The translations under genes and the position numbers were made by a program. The notes below the pieces were generated by a model. It was given only the letters and a program-made list of their open reading frames with translations, was not told where the DNA came from and searched no databases. Below are positions 38,456-46,202 of a stretch of DNA of 64,000 nt, in pieces. Source of the stretch: Rahnella inusitata_A (GTDB lineage: Bacteria > Pseudomonadota > Gammaproteobacteria > Enterobacterales > Enterobacteriaceae); NCBI RefSeq assembly GCF_965118895.1, contig NZ_CBCPJJ010000008.1, positions 434,001-498,000 of the forward strand, written 5' to 3'. The first letter of the stretch is position 1; each line of letters begins with the position of its first letter.

Positions 38456-39556
38456 ATGGTGTCGTCTCAGGAACATCCAAAAATCAAAACCCGCCATCAG
38501 GAGTATTCCCTGATTTTTCCCATTGCCGCACTGATAGTCCTCGTCATGTGGGGTAACAGCAGTAATTTCGCTTCCGTCGTCGGCATCAATTTAATCGCAC
38601 TGGTCGGTATTCTCGCCAGTGCCTTTAGTGTCGTCCGACATGCGGACGTGCTGGCACACCGTTTAGGCGAACCTTACGGGTCGCTTATCCTCAGCCTTTC
38701 AGTGGTCATCCTCGAAGTCAGTCTGATTTCGGCCCTGATGGCGACGGGCGATGCCGCACCCGCGCTGATGCGTGACACCCTATTCTCGATCATTATGATC
38801 GTCACCGCCGGTCTGGTAGGCGTTGCCCTGCTGCTCGGTGGTCGTAAATTTGCGACACAGTATGTAAATCTTGGTGGTATCAAACAGTACCTGATGGCGA
38901 TTTTTCCGCTGGCGGTCATCGTCCTGGTCCTGCCGGCGGCGCTGCCCGGCGGTAACTTTACCACTACGCAGGCGCTGTTTGTGGCCGTGATTTCAGCTGC
39001 AATGTACGGCGTCTTCCTGCTGATCCAGACCAAGACGCACCAGAGCCTGTTTATCTACGAGCATGAAGACGAAGACGAAGAAAGTGGCCACGGAAAGCCC
39101 TCTTCGAAAAGTAATCTGACGCATACCCTGTGGCTTATCGTGCATCTGGTACTGGTTATTGCGGTCACCAAGTTCAACGCCAACCCGCTGGAAAGCCTGC
39201 TGACCGAGCTGAATGCGCCCGCACAGTTCACCGGTTTCCTGGTGGCACTGCTGATTTTGTCTCCTGAAGGTTTGGGTGCGCTGAAAGCCGTACTGAAGAA
39301 TCAGGTACAGCGCGCCATGAATTTATTCTTCGGTTCGGTGCTGGCGACGATTTCACTGACCGTTCCGGCAGTGACGGTGATTGCAACCCTGACCGGGCAG
39401 AACCTGATATTCGGTCTTGATCCGGCTAACATTGTGGTGATGCTGTCCGTGCTGATCCTGTGCCAGATTTCGTTCTCGACAGGCCGTACCAATGTCCTGA
39501 ACGGTACTGCCCATCTGGCCTTATTCTGTGCGTATATGATGATTATTATGCTTTAA
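38456..39556 (+). CDS. chaA: Calcium (sodium/potassium)/proton antiporter ChaA
   Basis: Inner-membrane cation/proton exchanger of the CaCA family, 366 residues, the E. coli ChaA length. The ATG at 38456 has AAGGAG upstream and is preferred over an ATG at 38432. There are about 11 membrane segments. The two internal repeats each carry the acidic motif: LSLSVVILEVSLI in the first half and LLILSPEGLGALKAVL in the second. A cytoplasmic acidic loop (YEHEDEDEESGHG) separates them. In E. coli it exports Na+, K+ or Ca2+ at alkaline pH. Confidence 0.94.
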   Translation: MVSSQEHPKIKTRHQEYSLIFPIAALIVLVMWGNSSNFASVVGINLIALVGILASAFSVVRHADVLAHRLGEPYGSLILSLSVVILEVSLISALMATGDAAPALMRDTLFSIIMIVTAGLVGVALLLGGRKFATQYVNLGGIKQYLMAIFPLAVIVLVLPAALPGGNFTTTQALFVAVISAAMYGVFLLIQTKTHQSLFIYEHEDEDEESGHGKPSSKSNLTHTLWLIVHLVLVIAVTKFNANPLESLLTELNAPAQFTGFLVALLILSPEGLGALKAVLKNQVQRAMNLFFGSVLATISLTVPAVTVIATLTGQNLIFGLDPANIVVMLSVLILCQISFSTGRTNVLNGTAHLALFCAYMMIIML

Positions 39557-39591
39557 ATACAGCGCATCACATTTATAAAAGCCATAACAAG

Positions 39592-39621
39592 AAAGGCCGC
39601 TCATCACGAGCGGCCTTTTTA
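39592..39621. terminator. Bidirectional terminator between chaA and phoH
   Basis: AAAGGCCGCTC and GAGCGGCCTTT form an 11 bp stem with an ATCAC loop and flanking A/T runs, between convergent genes. Confidence 0.92.
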
Positions 39622-39641
39622 TTGCAATCAGTTTGAGTTAA

Positions 39642-40430
39642 TTACGAGTAAGCATTCAGCGTTTTCTGACACAGCTCAGAGCGCACGCAGTCCTGTTTAT
39701 CAAACTTAATGATGCCGACCATCTCGTCTTCTTCGAAGCGGGATAATGCATCGCTGAGACCCGATACTACCCCACGTGGTAAATCGCACTGGGTAATATC
39801 ACCGTTAACAATGACCGTCACATTTTCACCGAGACGGGTCAGGAACATTTTCATCTGACTGGCGGTGACATTCTGGGCTTCATCCAGAATAACCACGGCA
39901 TTCTCGAAAGTACGTCCACGCATGTAGGCGAATGGCGCAATTTCAACTTTCCCAATTTCCGGCCGTAAACAATATTGCAGGAATGAAGAACCCAGGCGAC
40001 GTAATAGAATGTCGTAGACCGGGCGGAAATAAGGCGCAAACTTCTCAGAAATATCGCCTGGCAGAAAACCGAGATCTTCATCGGCCTGCAATACCGGACG
40101 TGTCACAATAATCCTGTCGATTTCTTTGTGAATTAATGCCTCTGCCGCTTTCGCAGCGCTGATAAATGTTTTACCACAGCCCGCTTCACCGGTGGCAAAA
40201 ATTAACTGCTTATTCTCTATGGCTGATAAGTAATGACCTTGAGCTTCGGTACGTGCTTCGATAACAGAGTGGTCGCGGGTATCCCGTGCCATTCCAATCG
40301 ATTCTAAACCGCCCATCTGTACTAATGAAGTCACAGATTCTTCCTCGCGCTGGCGGTGACTGCGTGAGTCGCTACGAATGACTCGTTTTGCTTCACGGCG
40401 AGCTTTGATCACTGCTTTCTGTCTTCCCAT
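39642..40430 (-). CDS. phoH: PhoH family ATPase
   Basis: Cytoplasmic ATP-binding protein of 262 residues. E. coli PhoH is induced by phosphate starvation, but its role is unclear. Walker A GEAGCGKT is at residues 81-88, and Walker B is VVILDEAQN. MKMFLTRLGENVTVIVNGD is the conserved motif III region. E. coli annotation gives a longer N-terminus; here the conserved MGRQKAVIKARREAKR is the natural start. I saw no Pho box just upstream. It neighbours the efe-put block, as in E. coli, but is separated from efeB by about 2 kb of inserted sequence. Confidence 0.92.
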   Translation of the reverse strand: MGRQKAVIKARREAKRVIRSDSRSHRQREEESVTSLVQMGGLESIGMARDTRDHSVIEARTEAQGHYLSAIENKQLIFATGEAGCGKTFISAAKAAEALIHKEIDRIIVTRPVLQADEDLGFLPGDISEKFAPYFRPVYDILLRRLGSSFLQYCLRPEIGKVEIAPFAYMRGRTFENAVVILDEAQNVTASQMKMFLTRLGENVTVIVNGDITQCDLPRGVVSGLSDALSRFEEDEMVGIIKFDKQDCVRSELCQKTLNAYS

Positions 40431-40484
40431 AGTGGCACCTTACAGTTTGATTCACTTAACGCTAAGGCGGTTGCCCGCACGGTT

Positions 40485-40796
40485 ATGTTTCACGCACAAA
40501 TGAGGTTTTGGTCTCCTTTTAGACCAATTGAAGCCAATGAATAACGTGAAGAGGAAAATCGCCCCGGAGGATTATTCAATAATCGGCCGGATGTTTTCTT
40601 TTCACGTGGAGGCATTGTCACTCTTTCGGATATTAACGTCGAAAATGACAAACCGCTGACCCGCACAATAAAATTACCAGAATTGAAACCAGTGCATTTC
40701 GCCGAAGTGTTTAAGAGCCTCCCGGATTTAGGAGAAGAAGAGTCAGTTAAAGAACAGGGTTGTTGTGTGGATGGGGACATCTTTAAAAATAGATAA
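40485..40796 (+). pseudogene. ORF interrupted by one in-frame TAA, unknown protein
   Basis: One plus-strand frame reads MFHAQMRFWSPFRPIEANE, then TAA at 40542-40544, then about 83 more codons (REEENRPGGLF..., ...LPDLGEEESVKEQGCCV..., ending DIFKNR) to a real stop at 40796. The second part has a balanced, charged composition unlike a random frame. A single C to T change (CAA to TAA) would explain the break. There is no good ribosome site. I do not recognise the family. An overlapping 160-codon minus-strand frame exists, but its Ser/Leu/Arg-rich composition looks like an antisense shadow. Confidence 0.35.
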
Positions 40797-41110
40797 GAAT
40801 AAACTGAAAATGAGGTGGTAAATAATAAAGTGTCGGGAGCTTTGCCCTCGTTGGCATTTATGCAACAACAACGAGTAAATGTGTGAAGCTTGTTATTTTC
40901 GTTCACCAGCCCAAACAAGGACTTTACCATTCGCACTCCCCGCAGTATGAGTTCTTCTATTAATAACGGCACTTGCCGTTCATCTTGAAAAACTACCTGT
41001 CTATGATTTCAGTATAATGACAGCTGAAATAATTGCGTTACCAAAATGTAAAAAAATTTGTAGTCGCCGTCAACAAGATCTTCAGGATCTTTTCAGGATC
41101 CTCCTTCGGA

Positions 41111-41353
41111 TTATTTTTTAACCGCCAACTTATCGCATAACGTGAAGCAGGCGACCGAGCCGCTGACGCCCTGCAAAAAGCTTTCACTGCTGATGATGAA
41201 ATCCGGGCTGTAGCCGAACGCGAGGCGCTGGATAAAATGCAGGAGCAGCGCCAGCATCATGCCACCCAGCCAGGCCAGAATGCCGGTGCAGTATGTCACT
41301 ACCGTCAGCCGCCATAACGGGCTGGATAGTCCGGGACCCTTCAATTCTGCCAT
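41111..41353 (-). pseudogene. N-terminal remnant of a ClC-type chloride channel
   Basis: An 80-codon frame whose first 65 residues resemble the N-terminus of one ClC channel/exchanger subfamily: a first membrane helix with GGMMLALLLHFIQRLAFGYS, then SSESFLQGVSG. ClC proteins exceed 400 residues, so most of the gene is gone. After GVSG the frame loses similarity; reading one base over gives AARSPASR, close to the expected continuation, so a frameshift occurred there. The rest runs out within 40 bases. It is one part of the scar between phoH and efeB. Confidence 0.5.
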
Positions 41354-41663
41354 GTCACGATTTCACTGATTCTGTTGTTGATGAGTAAACAGATTACACA
41401 AAGAGAGTTAAACCGTGGTTCAGCGGGAGGGATTTTTATCTCAAGAACGAAGATTTTTCTGTTCGTACTTTGATTGGCGCTACCCCTTTCTTGCGTAGCA
41501 TTGCGCATTTATTACGTCACTCAATGTAGGTTGCCGACAAACTCTGGAAAACGTGGCGCGATATCGTCAATCCGCGCTGTGCCTTTACGAGATGAAGCGT
41601 AATGTCATCTGCGCTTTTAGCGGAACAATCCCTATACAGTGCCGAACAACTCTGTTAATTTAT

Positions 41664-41696
41664 GCACCGAAGCACAGTGCAGTAGTGCTTCGGTGC
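41664..41696. other. Perfect 12 bp hairpin upstream of higB
   Basis: GCACCGAAGCAC and GTGCTTCGGTGC with a 9-base loop end about 40 bases before the higB start. There is no T run, so it is not a simple terminator. It may be an operator for HigA or a 5' leader stem. Confidence 0.6.
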
Positions 41697-41735
41697 CCAA
41701 CCTTGAAACCAGGATGGGTTCATCAGATGAACGAT

Positions 41736-42041
41736 ATGCTCAGGATCAGCAGCTTTCGCGATCAGTGGCTGGAAGACTTTTTTCATTTCGCCACACCACA
41801 TCGGAAAATCCCGTGGGTGCTTGCGGGTGTTCTGGAAAGAAAGCTGGATATGATTAATGCTGCGATGGATTACAGGGATTTGCTCTGGCCCCCCGGCAAC
41901 CGTTATGAAGAATTAGCCCCGCCGCTCAAGGGCTTTTCGTCAATACGGGTGAATGACCAGTATCGCCTCATTTTTTACTGGCGTGAAGGTAAGTCACATG
42001 GCTTATTTCTGGATCCTCACGGTTACAGAAACCATCGATAA
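41736..42041 (+). CDS. higB: HigB-type toxin (RelE superfamily)
   Basis: 101-residue ribosome-dependent mRNA interferase toxin. ISSFRDQWLEDFF, the central NRYEELAPPLKGFSSIRVND and QYRLIFYWREG are the plasmid-maintenance-killer (HigB) pattern, ending LDPHGYR. The start MLRISSF at 41736 is like other family members; an ATG at 41727 is also possible (AGGA is 12 bases before it). The toxin gene precedes the antitoxin, the order usual for higBA, with a 53 bp gap. A strong hairpin lies upstream. Confidence 0.85.
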   Translation: MLRISSFRDQWLEDFFHFATPHRKIPWVLAGVLERKLDMINAAMDYRDLLWPPGNRYEELAPPLKGFSSIRVNDQYRLIFYWREGKSHGLFLDPHGYRNHR

Positions 42042-42094
42042 CGACAGGCATTATCGTTGCAATGTTAATGAAGGCAGACCAGAAGGAAAGTCGT

Positions 42095-42424
42095 ATGGAT
42101 GTGACAACACGTAAGCCCGCAACCGTCGGGGATATTTTGCAGTATGAATACCTTGAACCAACCGGTCTGAGAATTAATGACCTGGCCGTCATACTGAATG
42201 TACACCGCAATACCATCAGCGCACTGGTCAACAACAACCGTAAGCTGACCATTGATATCGCTTTCCGGCTGGCAAAAGCCTTTGAGACGTCCGTTGAATT
42301 TTGGCTGAACCTGCAGAAAAATGTCGATATCTGGGAAGTGCAAAATAATCCGCGTTTAATGGCTGATATCAACCATGTTGTCACCCTGAAAACCTTTCTC
42401 GAGCGGCCTGAAAGCCATCCCTAG
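42095..42424 (+). CDS. higA: HigA-type antitoxin (XRE/VapI family)
   Basis: 109-residue DNA-binding antitoxin. The helix-turn-helix is GLRINDLAVILNVHRNTISA (about residues 25-44), followed by LVNNNRKLTIDIAFRLAKAF, the VapI/HigA pattern. The start MDVTTRKPATVGD at 42095 has AAGGA seven bases upstream; earlier ATGs at 42062 and 42068 lack sites. It should neutralise HigB and repress the operon. The pair sits in the accessory stretch between phoH and efeB, converging on efeB with 34 bp between the stops. Confidence 0.88.
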   Translation: MDVTTRKPATVGDILQYEYLEPTGLRINDLAVILNVHRNTISALVNNNRKLTIDIAFRLAKAFETSVEFWLNLQKNVDIWEVQNNPRLMADINHVVTLKTFLERPESHP

Positions 42425-42458
42425 CTAACAGTATCGTCATCGCGGGCGGGGTCGGGCC

Positions 42459-43754
42459 TTACGCCTCAATCAACGCTTGCCCCAGATAATGACTTTGATC
42501 TTTCACCCCCGGCAGCGTGAAGAAGAAACCCCCACCAACCGGGCGGATGTACTCTTCCAGCGGCTCGCCGTTCAGGCGTTTTTGCACGGTCAGAAAACCC
42601 TTTTCGAGATCATGCTGGAAGCAGACAAACAGCAGCCCCATTTCCAGCTGACCGGAATTGGTGACGCCCAGCGAATAGCTGTAGCCGCGACGCAGCATCA
42701 GGTTGTCGTCGGTTTCTTTGGTGCGCGGATTCGCTAAGCGGATATGCGCATCCAGCGGGATCACCTTGCCTTCCGGGTCTTTGGTGTAATCCGGCACGTC
42801 GTGCTCTTTTTCCATACCGAGCGGCGCGCCAGTGGCTTTGTGACGGCCAAAGATCGTCTGCTGCTCCTGCAACGGCGTGCGGTCCCAAAATTCGACGTGG
42901 AAAGGAATAATGCGCGTGGCCTGATAGCTGCCGCCGACCGTCCACGCGGGTTCGCCCTGATCGGCGGTCACCCAGATGGCTTTATCCATCAGCTGTTTGT
43001 CTTTGCTGTCAGGATTCGCCGTACCGTCTTTGAAGCCCAGCAGGTTGATCGGCGTTTCTTTGCCCTGACTGCGCGCAGCGTGAGATGAAATGAAGCCGTC
43101 GCGACGCCAGCGCACGCTGAGCAAATCCGGGGTGTACTTGATAATGTCGCGCAGTGCGTGAACCACGGTATCGCTGTTATTGGCACAAATCTGCAACAGC
43201 AGATCGCCGTGGCAAAGCTTGGCATCAAGGGAATCGTTGGGGAAACGTGCCATACGCTGCAACTTCAGCGGTTTGTGCGGCGCGAGACCAAAACGTTCAT
43301 CAAACAGGGAATCACCAGCGGAGAGCGTCATGGTCAGGTTGTCAGGATAAATCTCTGCGCCCATGACGCCGGAATCCATCGGCGGGAATTTCGGATCCAC
43401 AGAAGGCGCGGTGCCACCGGTGGTCAGGAAGGCGAAACGGGTATCAAGCAGACGGAACAGACGCTCCAGATCGGCTTTGTTTGTGGCCAGCACGTCAAAA
43501 GCCACCAGCATCATCGCGGCCTGTTGCGGCGTCAGAATACCAGCCTGATGTTCGCCGTAATAAGGCTGTTTGCCCCAGCGCTCATCGGGGGAAACGGTTC
43601 CGGGGGTGTATTCTTTTTTTGCACCAGGTGTTTTCTCGGCCTGCGCACCGTCTGCGCCGCCCAGGGCAAATGCCCCGCCTAACAATCCCACGCCTTTTAA
43701 CAAACGGCGGCGGGAAGAAGAAACGTTATCTTGATTATTATTTTTGTAACTCAT
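42459..43754 (-). CDS. efeB: Deferrochelatase/peroxidase EfeB
   Basis: Periplasmic heme-containing DyP-type peroxidase of the EfeUOB ferrous iron system. It also reportedly removes iron from heme. A twin-arginine signal SSSRRRLLKG (residues 12-21) precedes a hydrophobic stretch, with cleavage near AQAEK. GFKDGTANP carries the DyP Asp, and VEFWDRTPLQEQ with the later conserved Arg are typical. Its 431 residues fit. It is the third gene of efeU-efeO-efeB; repeat copy C lies between it and efeO. Confidence 0.95.
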   Translation of the reverse strand: MSYKNNNQDNVSSSRRRLLKGVGLLGGAFALGGADGAQAEKTPGAKKEYTPGTVSPDERWGKQPYYGEHQAGILTPQQAAMMLVAFDVLATNKADLERLFRLLDTRFAFLTTGGTAPSVDPKFPPMDSGVMGAEIYPDNLTMTLSAGDSLFDERFGLAPHKPLKLQRMARFPNDSLDAKLCHGDLLLQICANNSDTVVHALRDIIKYTPDLLSVRWRRDGFISSHAARSQGKETPINLLGFKDGTANPDSKDKQLMDKAIWVTADQGEPAWTVGGSYQATRIIPFHVEFWDRTPLQEQQTIFGRHKATGAPLGMEKEHDVPDYTKDPEGKVIPLDAHIRLANPRTKETDDNLMLRRGYSYSLGVTNSGQLEMGLLFVCFQHDLEKGFLTVQKRLNGEPLEEYIRPVGGGFFFTLPGVKDQSHYLGQALIEA

Positions 43755-43778
43755 TGCTATGCCTCAGGAATTTAAACG

Positions 43779-43904
43779 CTCCCTCCCCTGCGAAGGGGAG
43801 AGTTGGGATGGGGTATTAAGGTCAAAAAAAAAGTTAAAGCGTGCTTTGACAAACGGTTAGCCTTTAAAACCCCCTCCCGGCCTCCCCCTTCGCTGGGGGA
43901 GGAG
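43779..43904 (-). repeat. Dispersed intergenic repeat, copy C
   Basis: The longest copy, about 126 bp. It starts CTCCCTCCCCTGCGAAGGGG and ends with a CCTCCCCCTTCGCTGGGGG block, each end self-complementary and the two ends inverted to each other. GTTGGGATGGGGTATTAA is the shared inner border. It separates efeO from efeB inside the operon and ends one base before the efeO stop codon. Confidence 0.8.
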
Positions 43905-43905
43905 A

Positions 43906-45045
43906 TTAATCCAGACCTAATACGCCACGCAGTTTGGCTAAATCTTCTGCCAGTGTCGTGATCGGCCCTTTCATTGCATTGCGGTCAGCATCGGACAGTT
44001 TTTCATAGTTCTCATAACCGTCTTTGGTTTTGTATTTGTCGAGCAACGTATCGACGGTTTTGAAGTTCGCGTCAATTTTATCCAGCAGTGGCTTGTCAGC
44101 TTTTTCCAACAGCGGACGCAAAAGGTTAACGATTTTCTGTGCGCCGTCGAGATTGGCACGGAAATCCCACAGATCAGTGCGGCTGTAACGGTCTTCTTCA
44201 CCGCTGATTTTGCTTGAGGCCACTTCCTCGATAAGCCCGGCAGCACCGCCGACCACTTTGCTTGGCGGGAAGGTCAGATCGGTGATGCGTTTTTGCAGAT
44301 CCACGGTGTCGGCATACAGTTTGTCAGCAAACTGCTCGGTGCCTTTAGTGGTTTTGTCGGCGAAGAGGATTTTCTCCAGACGATGGAAACCGGTGAAGTT
44401 CGGGTCTTCGGCTTTCTTCTCGAAATCGTCTTCACGGGCGTCGATGCTGCCGTCCAGATCGGAGAACAGTTCAGCGATCGGCTCAATGCGCTCGTAGTAA
44501 ACGCGGGTTGATGCGTACAGGGATTGCGCTTTTTTCAGGTCGCCCTTTTTGATCGCATCAGTAAAGGCTTTGGTATGGGAAACCAGTTCGCCAACCTGTT
44601 GCGTCACATACACTTTGTATTCGGCAATCGGGCCGACCAGCGCCATTGCATCAGGCTTGGTTGCCGTCGCTGCGCCTTCTGCGGTCACGGTCAGTTTCCC
44701 TTTTGGATTGCTCAGCAAGCCGCAGGTCATGTCGTATTCGCCCGGTTCCAGATTGGCGGTCATTTTCTGGGTAAAGCCCGGTGCGATGTTTTCGCGCTCT
44801 TCAACCACCATCACGCCTTTCAGAATTTCCCACTCCAGCCCTTTCTGGCTGGCGTTGTGCACCACAAACTGCGTTTTACCGGCCGGCACGGTCAGTGCCA
44901 TTGGGTCACATTGTTTATCGTTGACGGTAATTTTAACCTGACGAACATCAGCAGCCAGCACGTTGGCGCTCAGCGCAAACGCTGGCAGGGACAACAGTGC
45001 AATCTGTAAAGCTTTACGGCGAAACAGCGGGGATGAATATGACAT
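43906..45045 (-). CDS. efeO: Iron uptake protein EfeO
   Basis: Periplasmic component of EfeUOB, 379 residues. The start MSYSSPLFRRK at 45045 has GGAG six bases upstream; an earlier ATG at 45057 does not. The signal peptide ends SANVLAADV (about residue 31). The N-terminal cupredoxin-like domain has CDPMALTVPAGK and MTCGLLSNP. The C-terminal M75 (imelysin-like) domain has FHRLEKILF, the HxxE metal motif. It likely binds iron for passage to EfeU. Confidence 0.95.
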   Translation of the reverse strand: MSYSSPLFRRKALQIALLSLPAFALSANVLAADVRQVKITVNDKQCDPMALTVPAGKTQFVVHNASQKGLEWEILKGVMVVEERENIAPGFTQKMTANLEPGEYDMTCGLLSNPKGKLTVTAEGAATATKPDAMALVGPIAEYKVYVTQQVGELVSHTKAFTDAIKKGDLKKAQSLYASTRVYYERIEPIAELFSDLDGSIDAREDDFEKKAEDPNFTGFHRLEKILFADKTTKGTEQFADKLYADTVDLQKRITDLTFPPSKVVGGAAGLIEEVASSKISGEEDRYSRTDLWDFRANLDGAQKIVNLLRPLLEKADKPLLDKIDANFKTVDTLLDKYKTKDGYENYEKLSDADRNAMKGPITTLAEDLAKLRGVLGLD

Positions 45046-45090
45046 GTACAACTCCATGACAAACTGTGTGAAGAGAAAATTAACGTAAAA

Positions 45091-45942
45091 TCAGCGTTGT
45101 GGTTTTTGCCCGGCCGAAGCCGGCGCGGCCACGGGCGATTTGCCCTGTGGCATAAAGAACAGGAACAGCGCTGGTATCAGATACAGGAAATAGACCGAGA
45201 CTTCGCTGACGGTCGGGGCTTCCTGATAACCAAACATGCCTTCGAGCAGAGTTCCGAATAATGAGTGCGTGGAGAGCGTGCCGCTCAGATCAAAAGCGAT
45301 ATCCTGCATACGGTTCCACAGACCCGCTTCGTGGAAGGCGCGGATAGCCCCCGCTGCCAGACCGGCGGCGACGAACAGAATAAACAGACTGGTCCACTTG
45401 AAGAACTTCGCCAGATGCAGCTTCACGCCACCGTAATAGATGAGGAAACCGAGCACGATTGCCGCGCCTAAGCCCAGCAACGCACCGATCGGTGCTGCGA
45501 TCCCCACATCCTGCTGGAACGCAGCCAGCAGAAAGAATACCGATTCCAGCCCTTCGCGCGCCACGGCAAAGAACACCATCGCGACCAGCGCCCAGCCCTG
45601 CCCGCGGCTTGAATTCAGCGCGTTATCAATCGCACCTTCCAGATGTACTTTGATCGAACGCGACACTTTGCGCATCCAGAACACCATGTAAGTCAGAATA
45701 CAGACCGCAATCACGGCCACGATGCCCTCGAACAGCTCCTGCTGCTTCTGCGGAAATTCGCCGGTGGTTTCATTGATAAAAATACCCAGCGCCAGGCACA
45801 AGGCTGCCGCGACGATAACGCCAATCCAGACCACGCCAAGCCACTGCCCGCGCTGCGTACGTTTCAGATAACTGGCGATCAGGCTGACGATCAGCGCGGC
45901 TTCCAGCCCTTCGCGGAACATGATAAGAAACGGAACGAACAT
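45091..45942 (-). CDS. efeU: Ferrous iron permease EfeU
   Basis: Inner-membrane iron permease of the Ftr1 family, 283 residues with seven predicted helices. Two REGLE motifs (residues 10-14 and 129-133) are the iron-binding signatures. The start MFVPFLIMFREGLEA at 45942 has GGGAG upstream; the frame stays open 50 codons further without similarity. E. coli K-12 efeU is frameshifted, but this copy is intact. A Fur box lies about 70 bp upstream, so iron should repress the operon. Confidence 0.95.
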   Translation of the reverse strand: MFVPFLIMFREGLEAALIVSLIASYLKRTQRGQWLGVVWIGVIVAAALCLALGIFINETTGEFPQKQQELFEGIVAVIAVCILTYMVFWMRKVSRSIKVHLEGAIDNALNSSRGQGWALVAMVFFAVAREGLESVFFLLAAFQQDVGIAAPIGALLGLGAAIVLGFLIYYGGVKLHLAKFFKWTSLFILFVAAGLAAGAIRAFHEAGLWNRMQDIAFDLSGTLSTHSLFGTLLEGMFGYQEAPTVSEVSVYFLYLIPALFLFFMPQGKSPVAAPASAGQKPQR

Positions 45943-46013
45943 AGCGGAACTCCCGTAAAGCAATGAACCTACAGATTGTGCAAACACTCTGTAAAGAAAA
46001 GTAAAATCGAAAC

Positions 46014-46032
46014 GATAGTGATTATCATTCTT
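46014..46032. promoter_or_regulatory. Fur box upstream of efeU
   Basis: GATAGTGATTATCATTCTT matches the Fur consensus at 15 of 19 positions and lies 72 bp before the efeU start. Confidence 0.75.
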
Positions 46033-46147
46033 GGCCAAAGAATTGCAAGAGGCGGCACGCTGTTTTTTGAGCGTTAAAGGGGAATTGAGCACGAAAAAAT
46101 ATTGCCGGTTGTTTCAGAGGAAAAAATACGCAGGAAAGGAATTGCAA

Positions 46148-46167
46148 ACGGAGCCCTGAGGCTCCGT
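46148..46167 (-). terminator. Terminator of putP
   Basis: ACGGAGCC and GGCTCCGT form a perfect 8 bp stem with a 4-base loop, 36 bases after the putP stop. The T tail is short. Confidence 0.6.
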
Positions 46168-46202
46168 TAAAACTACCGTAATTTCAATGAGTCACAATGA
46201 GA

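Noticed and set aside
40490..40972. 160-codon minus-strand ORF
   Set aside because: Rich in Ser, Leu and Arg with no recognisable motif, and it overlaps a more protein-like plus-strand frame. It is probably an antisense shadow.
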